64,000 nucleotides of DNA, taken from assembly GCA_030848705.1 (NCBI GenBank), contig CM061240.1, positions 22,649,001-22,713,000 on the forward strand, given 5' to 3'. The DNA is from Heracleum sosnowskyi. Taxonomy: Eukaryota; Streptophyta; Magnoliopsida; Apiales; Apiaceae. The notes under the pieces are model-generated. The model saw only the letters and a program-made list of their open reading frames with translations. It had not been told where the DNA came from and did not search any database. The position numbers and the translations under genes were made by a program. Positions 52,734 to 63,624 of this stretch are shown one piece after another. The first letter of the stretch is position 1. Every line of letters begins with the position of its first letter.

Positions 52734-54913
52734 CAGGAGTAAGGTATTATAGTAAAATGGTGAGCTATATATGTACACTTCTTAGCACTAGTTTGGATAT
52801 TGGGATGGAAACATTATACAGAGGCATGACCCTTTCGAGCGAAGATTCAAAAAAGGCCTCATAATCTCTAGACAGAGTTGAAGGATTGATCTGTTTTTAA
52901 CAGTTATCACAAACTAATATAAAAATTATATTGATATATAATTTGAGAGACAAAGTACTGTTTTTAATGTATGATTTCCTGTTTGGGAACCACATTACTA
53001 TTTTATAATGTATGATTTCCTTTTGTACGGTACCCCATTTTTAAGCTGTAAATTTATTCCTAAATAGTCAATTTAAATTGATTTTTTTAATATTATGTGT
53101 AACCATGGTCTTAATTATGCAGGCCTTTGCGGTTATGATGTCAACAAGGCTTCTCAGATTAATTTCCTTAAAATTTTCCCAATAGAGAGAGTAGCTTCAG
53201 TTTAGAATTTCTATAATTTACTTCTATGCATAATATAATTAACTTCTATAATCGGGTTCAACTGTAACAAAATATAAGTGAAGACATCTATGTAGACTTT
53301 TACGATTTTGGTGGTCAAAATTGGAGACACTTCTGGATCTGTCTGCATCAAAATTGGACAAGAGTGATGGCTATTCATGCACGCATGCTAATAAAGTAAG
53401 CTTCGGATCTTTATAAACGAAGTATGATGCATACTATCTAAATTCAGTTGTATATTCATCTGTCGCTTAGATTAGACTACTTTTAGGACAGTGTATCCCT
53501 GCAGGCAGATGTTGGTACATATCAACTAACTAAATAATATACGAGAAGAATGTTCTTAAGATTAATTATGGGTGTAGTATAAATAGCTAAGACAATCCGG
53601 TACTTGGTGGCCAAGGGTCTGCATATTATGTGAATAGGCTTGCGTCTTGTTGCCTATGTGAGCACCTTGGTGTCCAAGTGCTGGATGGGTATCTTCTTGA
53701 CAATTAGTGCTGATAGTAGAGTACGCATACTGATGGGTGTAAGATATGCACTATTATATGATTGCAGTAGTACAACTGTAGTAGACACTAGACCTAATAA
53801 CTACTATGTTGTGATAGTAGCAGGTTGCATTTTGGTATTGAACATTCTAATTCATTTTCCAATTCCTTTGGATCATTGAAGTAGGCAACCGGAAACTATT
53901 GAGTTAATGCTGTGGAATATTAATTCTTTCATATGATATTTCTTGAAACCATATGACATGTCTTCAGAAATACTAGATATGCTTTTAAGTAACAAATTTT
54001 AAAGAAATGTCATGCATACACTTGTAAACTAGTCAGTTTTGACCAGTTCTCCTAAGATATCCCAGCTTTTAAGAATTTATAAATTTTTCATTTAGAATAC
54101 CTGTACCGATTTTGACTTAATGCGTCTCTACTACAATCTACAAAAGATGTGCCCTTACATGATTGTCTTGGTCATAAGAATGTATAGGTTTTCTTTATGA
54201 TGTGTTAACTTTTTCCTGCCAAACTACTTCTCGGTGTCCTTGTTTCTCTGATAACATTCTTGATTCTCTATCTGTGATACTATAAGGTAAAGCCCACATG
54301 TTATGCTGATTCAAAGGGAAGAAGAATGAGGGAATATGGCTTTGTCTTGGCACATTGCTAGCGTAAGGAAAGCCACAACACAACTAGAGATGCAGCATTA
54401 ACAGAAGTTTCTGTAAAGCATAATATAACATAAGATGTAAAAGAGATAACTACAACTCAACAAAGGACAGGACAGACAATAATATTAACAGAAGCACATG
54501 AATCCAGAATCAAAGAAGAAAAGGTAAACTCAAGAAATCAAAATACGTTATGTATTCTTCAAGTCCGTAAACAGGTCACGGAAAGAAGTTCATGAAAATG
54601 TTCAAGCCTCAGTGACAGCAAAAGAAACAAGACTTTCAAGACGACAGAAGTATGTGAATGATTTAGGGTTCAGTACCACGGGATTCCAGTGATGAAGCAA
54701 CCAGAACGACAAGGGACTTATCAGCAGCACTATATTGAAGACATAAAATAAGAATTGATCAAGTGTTATTCATATATGAACCAGACCAGTTGCACTAGGT
54801 GACGGCACTAAAAAAGGATCAAGTTGTTTTATCGTCTCAGAAGAAATTGATACAGTCTAAAACTTAAACACCCAGGAGCTCAGGAGTAATTACTAAAGGA
54901 CAAAAGACAAGAA
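52734..54913. other. AT-rich sequence, no gene, leading into a Copia 5' LTR
   Basis: I see no coding frame longer than about 80 codons with recognisable similarity. A short direct repeat, TAATGTATGATTTCCT, occurs at about 52966 and 53007. The left edge of the plus-strand Copia LTR must lie somewhere in 54.2-54.9 kb; TGTTAAC at 54203 is one candidate. Confidence 0.45.
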
Positions 54914-55390
54914 AAAGAATTCGATAGTTTTTCTATTGAAAAAACTATCGAATGGTGGTTGAAGTGATTCATTGAAAAACAAAGTAAATTAATTTGGCAT
55001 TCGATAGTTTTGATTTAAAAACTATCGAATGGCAAATTGATTTAATCCATTCGATGGTTTTTTAATCCATTCGATGGTTTTTCAATTCATGGAGCAGGTG
55101 AAAAGTTGTGCTTGTCTGACAGGTTGATGAAGATCCAACGGCCAAGAATATTCTATTCTAAATGGTTCGATGGTTTTTCAATTCAAGTCTACAATTAACT
55201 CGAGAGAAGATAGTGTCTTCTTCAGTTAAGGCATTCAACACAAAGACATTACTGAGAGAGAGAAGAGCCGGAGAAAATTATCAGAGAAATTAATAGTGCT
55301 CAGAACTTGATCATTGTTTTGTATTTATGTAACCTTAAACTCATTGAAGCTAATCTACGGATTAGAAATTGTAGCACCCCTCGAGGTTTA

Positions 55391-55401
55391 TATTTATAAA
55401 A
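55391..55401 (+). promoter_or_regulatory. TATA-like box in the plus-strand Copia LTR
   Basis: TATTTATAAAA, about 140 bases before the LTR end; both hairpin clusters lie upstream of it, so they would be in U3. Confidence 0.5.
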
Positions 55402-55494
55402 AGATATATTCCCCGAAACTTGATTTGGTTTGGTGTGTTTGATTTCGTTATAGAATTGAATGATTAATCCGCGAACGAAATTAAATTATTTGTG

Positions 55495-55527
55495 AGTATC
55501 GTATTCAACCCCCCCTTCTACGATACT
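55495..55527 (+). repeat. LTR-end hairpin with C-rich loop
   Basis: AGTATCGTA (55495-55503) is the exact reverse complement of TACGATACT (55519-55527); the loop contains seven C residues. It lies in the U5 end of the LTR. Confidence 0.7.
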
Positions 55528-55541
55528 TTGGACCTAACAAT

Positions 55542-55553
55542 TTGTATCAAAGC
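55542..55553 (+). other. Primer-binding site, diverged
   Basis: TTGTATCAAAGC matches the initiator-Met site TGGTATCAGAGC at 10 of 12 positions. Confidence 0.75.
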
Positions 55554-55699
55554 TACTTGATTGATATACAAATCAGATCCGGTGAATGAGACCAAAATCA
55601 AACGTAGCGTGAAAATTCGAAGCAAATTTTTTAACTTTCAAAAATTTTCATTTAATTGGAATTTCTTGAATTTTAAACAATTTGAAATTTTTAGAAACC

Positions 55700-58108
55700 A
55701 TGAGTGCTCCAAAGACAACCGCTGGTATTAAAGTTCCCCCGTTTACTAGAGATGATTTCGGTTTGTAGAAGATGAAGATGCTGTTATTTATCAAGGCATC
55801 TAACCCGTTGTATATTGGCATATTAGAGAACGGACCGTTTGTACCAATGAAACCAGTTAGTGAATCTACAGCTCCTGATGGTAGCAGGATTCCTCAAGGC
55901 ACCCAACCTAAGGATATTACTGAATATACAGATTCTGACAAAGAACTGATTCGATTGGATACCGGTTTAATGTTGATATTGGCGGACTCCGCAGACAAGG
56001 AAATGAGCTATCAGTTGATGAACTGTACAAGCGGGAAACATATGTGGGATACCATTAACTTGACAATGGAAGGAACTGAAGACGTTCAGGAAAACAGATT
56101 GGACATCCTGACTTCTCAATATGAAGCGTTTAGGTCCCTGCCAGGAGAAAGTATAACTCAGGTCTTTGAGAAATATACTAAGCTTCTCAATGAATTGGCA
56201 ATGAAAGGAAAGACCTATCCACTGAGAGAATCAAACAGGAAGTTCATGATGACGCTGCCCCATCATGTAGAACACAAGTCATCATCCATTAGGGAAAGAA
56301 TTAACTTCACAAAGATGTCATTAGAGATGATCTATGGCAAGTTGAAGACTTATGAGATGGAACAGGAACAAAGGGTGATAATCTACGGACCAGGGACAGT
56401 GGACAGCAAGCACAATGCACTTGTGAGATCAGCAGCACTTGTAGTGGATGAACCAATAACTTCTGAGATTCAGGTTCAAACCCCTAGAGCTGGAAAGGAG
56501 GTGATAATAGAAGCAGAAATGGATTCTGTGAATCTGGGTGTTGATGAAAGTGATTACTACACCCTAGAAGAGCTTGAGCAAATGGAAGACAAAACCATGG
56601 CGTACTTAGCTGCAAAGTTTAGTCACATTTGTTTCAAAAGAAACCCTAAGTACAAGTTCAAGGGCTCAACCAACAGATTCCAGAAGAGCAATTATACACC
56701 TAGTACAGGCTTTAAGGGAGGCTACAAGACTGGCATGATTGATAGAAGCAAATCAAGATGCTACAACTGCAATGAGTTAGGGCATTTCGCCACTGAATGC
56801 CGGAAGCCTCGTTAAGCAAGAGACATGAAAGATGTCTATGGAAAGAAGGATTCTTATGATGAGTTGAAGAAGGAGAATGCCAAGCTTAAACAGCAACTGG
56901 AGGCATTGTCTGGAAAGCAGAAAGGGAAAGCTTATATAGCAGAGGGAAAGCACTGGGATGATACTGATTCGGATGAAGAGGAGGAATATGTAAATGTTGC
57001 TCTAATGGCTGACTCTTCAGAGGAATCACCACAATCATCTCAGGTACCTATCTTAACTACAATTGATATGTCTAATTCTGAGTACAAGAAAAATGTGCAA
57101 GATCTTAGTGTAGAATTGTTTAATGTACACACAAGCATGCTAGCATCAGAAATGGAAAATGCTAAACTAGTTCTTAAGATTAAAAAGCTAGAATCTAAAA
57201 ATGAAGAACTAGAGCTTGTGGCTGTAACATTAGAAGATCTTAAGCAAAAGAATGCGTACTTAGAGAACAAGGTCAAGTGTAATGATGAGATAGAGACTAT
57301 CCTCAGGAAGCAGATTTCAGATCTAGATTTGAAGCTGAATGCTTTTAAGAATTCCGCTCTAGTGGCTAAGAAAATCATTGATACTCAGGCCATAGAGAAT
57401 AAAACTGCTATAGGATTTGAATATAACAAGAAAGCTGGTAAGAAGATTGTGGAATTCCCTGTGACATCTTCAGTTGTCAAAAGGAATACTCCACATGTTC
57501 TTAAGAATGTTGATTGTCCACTTTTTGTTAAGCCGTTTCCACCTCTCTTTAATGAGGATGACCTTTTCATAAGACAAGAATTGCTTGAGGAGGATTTGTT
57601 GAAGGAAAAAGAGGTAAAAACTAAGTTGCCTAGGAAATCAGTAAAAAATGAATTACCTAAACCTGATTTACCTAAAACTGAAGTAGGTGACGTAGTTGGT
57701 AATGTTAAAAAGAACAGGAATGGGAAGAAGAAGATTGTTAATCAGGAAATGGTTCCATTTTCTCCCATTGCATCTAGGAAGTTGTGCATTATTTGTAACT
57801 CTGCTGAACACCTTACACATGCATGTAAAAAGATTAAAGTAGAAACTGCTAATGCTTCTGAAATGCATAACATGTCTGACATGCCTGATAATCATGAGCC
57901 CTGTGGGAAGAAAGAGTGTTTGCTATGTAAGTACAACATCATGCATGCTTATTTTAAGTTGATGAATGATAGTAGAAATAACACTAGTAATGTTAAATCC
58001 ACAGATACTATGAATATCAAACAGGGTAAGACTAAATTGAATGTTACTCCTGTTAAATCATCTAAACCTTCAGGACCCAAACAATTTTGGGTACCAAAGT
58101 CCGCTTAA
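55700..58108 (+). pseudogene. Sirevirus-like Copia gag with two in-frame stops
   Basis: The ATG at 55700 (MSAPKTTAGIK) opens the frame. A TAG at 55766-55768 replaces a Trp codon at the conserved W before KMKMLLFI. The frame is open from 55772 to a TAA at 56813-56815, and then to 58108 in the same frame. Features in order: UBN2-type capsid, a CYNCNELGHFATEC knuckle (about 56760), a helical DSYDELKKENAKLKQQLEAL region, an acidic DSDEEEE stretch, a long coiled-coil (about 57060-57380), and a second knuckle CIICNSAEHLTHAC (about 57785). All of it forms one gag of about 800 codons; the stops are single-base changes. It ends at TAA 58106-58108, 17 bases before the acceptor-like motif. Confidence 0.88.
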
Positions 58109-58114
58109 TCAATC

Positions 58115-58127
58115 TGTGATTGCAGGG
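58115..58127 (+). promoter_or_regulatory. Splice-acceptor-like motif at the gag-pol junction
   Basis: TGTGATTGCAGGG, identical to the motif at 10421-10433 in the related minus-strand element. The pol frame begins inside it. Confidence 0.4.
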
Positions 58128-61100
58128 TAAAGTTAAAAGCTCAAAGGTTGTGTGGATTCTGGATAGTGGTTGTTCTAGACACATGACAGGTGAAGAGTCC
58201 CTGCTTACAGAGGTGGTTAAGAAGACCGGCCCGATTGTAACCTTTGGAGATGACAGCAAAGGATACACTACGGGATATGGTAAATTGAAAGCTGGAAATG
58301 TCATCATTGAAAACATCTCTCTTGTTGAAGGATTAAAGCACAATCTTCTAAGTATCAGTCAATTCTGTGATAAAGGCTACAATGTAGATTTCAGAAAGGA
58401 CAAGTGCTTGATCACCAACAGGAAGGATGAGAAGCTTACTCTACTGGGAGTGAGAAAAGGAAATTTGTTTATAGCTGACTTAAGTTCTACCAATGAAGGA
58501 GAAGTTACATGTTTCAATGCAAAGGCATCTTCAGAACAATGTTGGCTATGGCACAAGAAGCTCTCACATCTGAACTTCAAAACTATGAACTCTTTGGTAA
58601 AGAGAGAGTTAGTGAGAGGGTTGCCCCTGATGGAATTCAATCAGGAGGGACTATGTGAAGCATGTGAAAAGGGGAAGTCGAAGAAAGCATCACATGGAAG
58701 CAAAGGAATGACAAGCATTACTGAACCATTACAGCTGATTCATATGGATTTATTTGGTCCAGTTAATGTTATGTCACTTTCAAGAAACAGATATGCATTG
58801 GTGATGGTGGATGACTACTCCAAGTACACGTGGGTGTTGTTCATACAAACAAAGGATGAAGCAACACAACTAATCATTGATCACATCAAGAAGATAGAAG
58901 TGGAAATTAAGCTACCTGTGCGGACAATCAGATCAGACAATGGAACTGAATTCAAGAATGCAATTCTAAATGATTTCTACTCAGAGAAAGGAATATCAAG
59001 ACAGTTTTCAGCACCAAGGACTCCTCAACAGAATGGAGTAGTGGAAAGGAAGAACATGACCTTGGTTGAAGCAGCAAGGACCATGTTGAGTGAATCAAAA
59101 CTTCCCACTTACTTTTGGGCTGAAGCAGTGAATACAGCTTGCTACACTCAGAATCGAACCCTGATCAACAAAGATCATGAAAAGACTCCGTATGAGTTAA
59201 TGGCCAACAAGAAGCCAACACTGAAGTACTTTCATGTGTTTGGTGCAAAGTGCTTTGTACTTAAAGATGGAGAACATCTTGGCAAGTTTGATGCCAAAGC
59301 AGATGAAGGCATTTTTCTGGGCTATTCTCTGGAATCTAAGGCTTTCAGGGTATATGTGATTGAAGATAAGAAGGTGTTGGAAAGCTTTAATGTAACATTT
59401 GACGACACCAAAAGACCAGGCCTGCAAACTGGAGAGAACTCTGAATCTTTGGTATTTGAAAATCTATCAGGAGATCTCTCTGACAATGAAGAAGTACCTG
59501 AAGTTGTTACAGTCATTAATAATAATCATAATGATAATGATTCTGGACAAAGTGGTGACCAAAGTGGAGATCCTCAACATACAGGCTCCACTAGTCAGTC
59601 TTCAGAATCAACAGATCAAACCGTCAACAACTCAGGGGGAGCAGGAGAAGGATCAACTAGTCACACTCCACAACATCTAGAACAAGGAGAATCATCAAGA
59701 TCACATCTGCCAAGACAAAGGGTATGGAATAGAGATCATCCCTTTCACTTGATCATTGGTGATCCGGACACAGGAGTGAGAACTAGGAGAACATCACAAA
59801 ATGAATGTCACTATTCTGGGTTTCTTTCAGAAACAGAACCTAAGAAAGTTGAAGATGCTCTAGATGATCCAGATTGGGTGATTTCTATGCAAGAAGAACT
59901 CAATCAGTTTGAAAGGCAGAAAGTTTGGAAGCTGGTACCCAGGCCTAAGGGAAAATCTGTTATTGGAACACGATGGGTATTCAGAAATAAGTTGGACGAA
60001 GATGGCATTGTAACGAGAAACAAAGCCAGAATGGTTGCTAAAGGTTACTCTCAAGAAGAGGGTATAGATTATGATGAAACCTATGCACCAGTAGCAAGAC
60101 TTGAGGCCATCAGAATGTTTCTGGCATTTGCTGCACATTCCAATTACAAGGTATATCAAATGGATGTGAAGAGTGCTTTTCTGAACGGGGAGTTAGAAGA
60201 AGAAGTGTATGTGGAACAACCTCCAGGTTTTGAGGATTCAAAACTGGCAAACTTTGTGTACTTTCTATTCAAAGCTCTCTATGGACTCAAACAAGCTCCG
60301 AGGACATGGTATGACACTCTCTCTGAATTCTTACTTGAAAATGATTTTACAAGAGGTGTTGTAGACAAAACTCTCTTTGTCAAAAAGCATAAAAATGATT
60401 TGATATTGGTGCAAGTATATGTTGATGACATAATATTTGGTTCTACTAATGATGATCTATGCAAGAGATTTGCTAAGTTAATGCAGAGTCGTTATGAAAT
60501 GAGCATGATGGGTGAATTGTCATTCTTTCTTGGACTGCAAGTATACCAAAAACAAGATGGTATATTCATTTGTCAGTCCAAGTACATCAAGGATCTTCTT
60601 AAGAAGTATCAAATGGAAGACTCATCTACAGCAAAGACTCCTATGCCAACTGCCACTAAGCTTGATAAAGATGAAACTGGTAAGAAGGTTGACATCACAG
60701 GCTACAGAGGTATGATAGGCTCATTACTTTATCTCACTGCAAGTAGACCAGATATAATGTTTGCAACATGCTTGTGTGCTAGATTTCAGTCTGATCCCAA
60801 AGAATCTCATCTAATAGCTGTTAAGCGAATATTTAGATATCTTAAGGGGACCCCAAATCTTGGAATTTGGTACCCTAAAGATACAGGATTTGATCTTATT
60901 GGATACACAGACTCTGATTTTGCAGGTTGTAAGATTGATCGGAAGAGTACTTCAGGAAGCTGTCAGTTTCTTGGAAGAAGATTAGTTTCTTGGTATAGCA
61001 AGAAGCAGCATTCAGTTTCCACATCAACGGCTGAGGCTGAATACATTGCTGCTGGAAGCTGTTGTGCTCAGATCTTGTGGATGAGAAACCAACTCCGTGA

Positions 61101-61365
61101 CTATGGACTTTTGTTGACAAAGATTCCAATATTTTGCGACAACACAAGTGCCATAACAATCTCAAACAACCCAATGCAACACTCGAGGACGAAGCACATC
61201 GACATCAGGTATCATTTTATCCGAGAGCATGTCATGAATGGAACTGTGGAGTTACATTTTGTACCCACAGAGGATCAAATTGCAGACATCTTTACTAAAC
61301 CGCTTGATGAATCCACTTTCAATAAGCTGGTTGGTGAACTTGGGATGTTAAATCTTTCTAATTGA
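58120..61365 (+). CDS. Copia pol: protease, integrase, reverse transcriptase, RNase H (intact frame)
   Basis: This is an uninterrupted 1081-codon frame. It has protease (WILDSGCSRHMTG, about residue 15), GAG-pre-integrase (WHKKLSHLNFKTM, CEACEKGK), and integrase with D (HMDLFGPV), D (RSDNGTEF) and E (QQNGVVERKN). RT has QMDVKSAFLNG, LYGLKQAPRTWY and the catalytic VYVDDIIFGST (about 770). RNase H has YTDSDFAGCKIDRKSTSG, TSTAEAEYIAA and DNTSAI. It ends with a TGA after GMLNLSN. There is no ATG at the start; the first codon is TTG-CAG-GGT inside the acceptor-like motif, so pol is probably made as a fusion to gag by splicing or frameshifting. All catalytic residues are kept. Confidence 0.94.
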   Translation: MQGKVKSSKVVWILDSGCSRHMTGEESLLTEVVKKTGPIVTFGDDSKGYTTGYGKLKAGNVIIENISLVEGLKHNLLSISQFCDKGYNVDFRKDKCLITNRKDEKLTLLGVRKGNLFIADLSSTNEGEVTCFNAKASSEQCWLWHKKLSHLNFKTMNSLVKRELVRGLPLMEFNQEGLCEACEKGKSKKASHGSKGMTSITEPLQLIHMDLFGPVNVMSLSRNRYALVMVDDYSKYTWVLFIQTKDEATQLIIDHIKKIEVEIKLPVRTIRSDNGTEFKNAILNDFYSEKGISRQFSAPRTPQQNGVVERKNMTLVEAARTMLSESKLPTYFWAEAVNTACYTQNRTLINKDHEKTPYELMANKKPTLKYFHVFGAKCFVLKDGEHLGKFDAKADEGIFLGYSLESKAFRVYVIEDKKVLESFNVTFDDTKRPGLQTGENSESLVFENLSGDLSDNEEVPEVVTVINNNHNDNDSGQSGDQSGDPQHTGSTSQSSESTDQTVNNSGGAGEGSTSHTPQHLEQGESSRSHLPRQRVWNRDHPFHLIIGDPDTGVRTRRTSQNECHYSGFLSETEPKKVEDALDDPDWVISMQEELNQFERQKVWKLVPRPKGKSVIGTRWVFRNKLDEDGIVTRNKARMVAKGYSQEEGIDYDETYAPVARLEAIRMFLAFAAHSNYKVYQMDVKSAFLNGELEEEVYVEQPPGFEDSKLANFVYFLFKALYGLKQAPRTWYDTLSEFLLENDFTRGVVDKTLFVKKHKNDLILVQVYVDDIIFGSTNDDLCKRFAKLMQSRYEMSMMGELSFFLGLQVYQKQDGIFICQSKYIKDLLKKYQMEDSSTAKTPMPTATKLDKDETGKKVDITGYRGMIGSLLYLTASRPDIMFATCLCARFQSDPKESHLIAVKRIFRYLKGTPNLGIWYPKDTGFDLIGYTDSDFAGCKIDRKSTSGSCQFLGRRLVSWYSKKQHSVSTSTAEAEYIAAGSCCAQILWMRNQLRDYGLLLTKIPIFCDNTSAITISNNPMQHSRTKHIDIRYHFIREHVMNGTVELHFVPTEDQIADIFTKPLDESTFNKLVGELGMLNLSN

Positions 61366-62793
61366 TTTTGATTAGAAGTCAGTAACTGCAGATAATCCTG
61401 GTAAATACATGAGTTTAAGAATTCCTATATCCTTAGGACTCGTGAGTTTATTTTCTGGAGCAATTCTCGTAGTTAGGATTTTTGTACTAATTTTATGTCA
61501 TAATTATGGATGATATATCTTCTGGCATTTAATTGGTTATTAATTCTAAAATTATTTAAGTGCTAATATTTGTTCTAAATATTCAAGCATTTATTTAATT
61601 TGAATTAATTTACTTTGTTTTTAACATTGTAGATTAATGCAGCATAATTTATTGGATTTTAATTGATTAATATCATTTGATGATATTTAGTTGATTTTAG
61701 TCTAAGAAAATTGTGAATTTTCTGTTAAGAATTGATTTTGGTAAATTTGAAAAGATTTATTAGAATTAAAACTAGGCAGGAAATAAAAATTCTGATTTTT
61801 AAAACATGAACAGGTTTTAAAATGAAGACAGAAGCAAAAATATCGAATTTAGGAAATTCGATAGTTTTTCAAGTACATAGATAATTCTATCGAAATTTAT
61901 TTTCGATGGTTTTTGAAAAGGAAAAGAAAAACTATCGAAAACATTTCTCGATAGTTTTTGAGATTTAATTTAAAATATATCGAAGGAATTTACCTAATTT
62001 AATATATAAATTCTCGATGTATTTTAAAAATCAGTAGAAAAATTTATCGAAGTGAATTAATTAATTCAATAATCTAATTCTCGATAGATTTTCATAAATT
62101 AGTTCGATAGTTTTGGTTTTCAAAAGACAGAGACTTCAATACTTTTCTGAAAAGCGTTTCAACTTCAAATTTTTTAACTCTTCGATAGTTTTTGGAAAAA
62201 CTATCGAAGTGCAATTGACTCTCTTGCCCTCACAGAAAACTATCGTTAGTTCAATTAAAAAACTATCGACCCAGGATGGACGAAAATACCCCTGAGTTTT
62301 AAAGTGTATATAACATTGCCTTGGACGTTTTTCTGTCACTATTCTCAGATCTAAAGGTTTTTTTTATATATATGCTTACAACGAGATACAGACAAGAACA
62401 TCACCATCGATAGCTTTTTGATTTTTTTTACCCGATTAAAACTTGATATAATCACTCTTTCACCACTGTGAATTGTTTTTAACCGAACAAGTGTGATCTA
62501 TTTCAGTTTTGAACCCCTTGTTGAGAAGAAACTATCGAGTGTGAATCTCTTAAACTTTGAATATTGTTGAGTGTTCTTATTAAGAAATTAGTTGGTAATC
62601 CACTTGATTTCTTTTTGAGTTTCAAAAGAAAATTATCGAAGGTTAACTATTTAGGGTTCTTGAGTCAAGTAGTTCGAGTTTGTGGATTTTAGAAAAAGGG
62701 GTAGTTTTGTTAGAGTTTGATTAATTAGTAATAATTAATTAAATTTAAAGGAAAAATAGTTTTGGTTTGTTTAAATTTTCTGGAAATTTTAAA
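61366..62793 (+). repeat. Pol-ORF3 spacer with many TCGATAG-type motifs
   Basis: AT-rich and non-coding. TTCGATAGTTTTT, its complement AAAAACTATCGAA, or one-base variants occur at least a dozen times from about 61855 to 62640. A 30-base near-palindrome with 14-bp arms and a 2-base loop lies at 62180-62209, and an outward-facing pair lies at 61927-61959. Confidence 0.85.
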
Positions 62794-63624
62794 ATGGCTG
62801 GAGAATTTATTATTACCAAGACTAATCATGTCTCGTTTCAAAACTTGCAATCCATAACGAACTTACAGTTTCGTGCATGGGCAGAGTTTTTGAACACACG
62901 TTCATTAGTGGCATATGCTGTGAGTACTCCCGTGGTCCTTTGCATCGATCAATTGACTGCGTTGTACACAACCGCCACGGATACAAGTGAGAATAACGTA
63001 AGGTCCTTCAGTTTTGTTGTGCCAGGGGGCAGAACAATAAGGGTGATGGAACATGATTTTAATCGAATCTTACATTTTCCTACAAAAAACCTTGTTCCGG
63101 ATCCCACGACTGAGGAGATACATGCTTTCTTCACTCTCATTAGAAGTCAACAACCTAACTTCTTTGTGGGAGAGTTTCTGAAGCATTACTTGCCAAAAGC
63201 ATGGAACTTTTTCTTTCATACCCTAATCCATGTTTTTACTGCCAAGCTAACAAATATGCATGGTATTCCCTTATTCCTTCAAAAGATAGGGTTTGCCATT
63301 GCCAACAATAGGCATATTAACATTGGACGGTTACTGATTGATCAAGTAATCATATGCATGGGACCACTGGATGAAAGAACGGGCATAGATGAAGATGTTC
63401 TTCGTTTCTATCCTAGGTTCCTACAGCTAATTCTCAATGATATCTTAACAGATGATGAGCGCGAGACATTCGCCGAAGAGGAGACCATGGAGTGTATGAA
63501 GATGAAGAGCAATGCCATAACCGCTCTGATAAGGAAGAACAACTATCTTCCAGGGGTACCCACTGTTCTCACTGAATATCTAAGAACGGTGCCCCTACCA
63601 CTTCTACCCCCAGGGAACAGGTAA
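62794..63624 (+). pseudogene. Sirevirus-like ORF3, N-terminal domain
   Basis: I prefer the ATG at 62794 (MAGEFIITKT). About 276 codons form a globular domain with YLPKAWNFFFHTLIHVF, TNMHGIPLFLQKIGF and FYPRFLQLILND, which align with the ORF3 of the minus-strand element (3823-5748). No membrane segment is evident. The frame stops at a TAA at 63622-63624, but coding signal goes on in another frame from about 63600, so a one-base indel is likely near 63595-63605. Often called envelope-like; function unknown. Confidence 0.72.

Larger units (their letters stand above)
54914..55539 (+). repeat. 5' LTR of the plus-strand Sirevirus-like element (left edge unresolved)
   Basis: The right edge is clear: GGACCTAACA precedes a primer-binding site. 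The LTR carries two perfect hairpins of TTCGATAGTTTT type (54920-54952 and 54998-55031), a TATA-like box, and near its end a CAACCCCCCCTTCTA tract of the kind found in Sirevirus LTR ends. The 3' LTR is outside the window, so the left edge cannot be set by comparison. Confidence 0.75.

Noticed and set aside
54195..54383. 62-codon minus-strand frame
   Set aside because: No recognisable similarity and no start context; likely chance or part of the Copia LTR.
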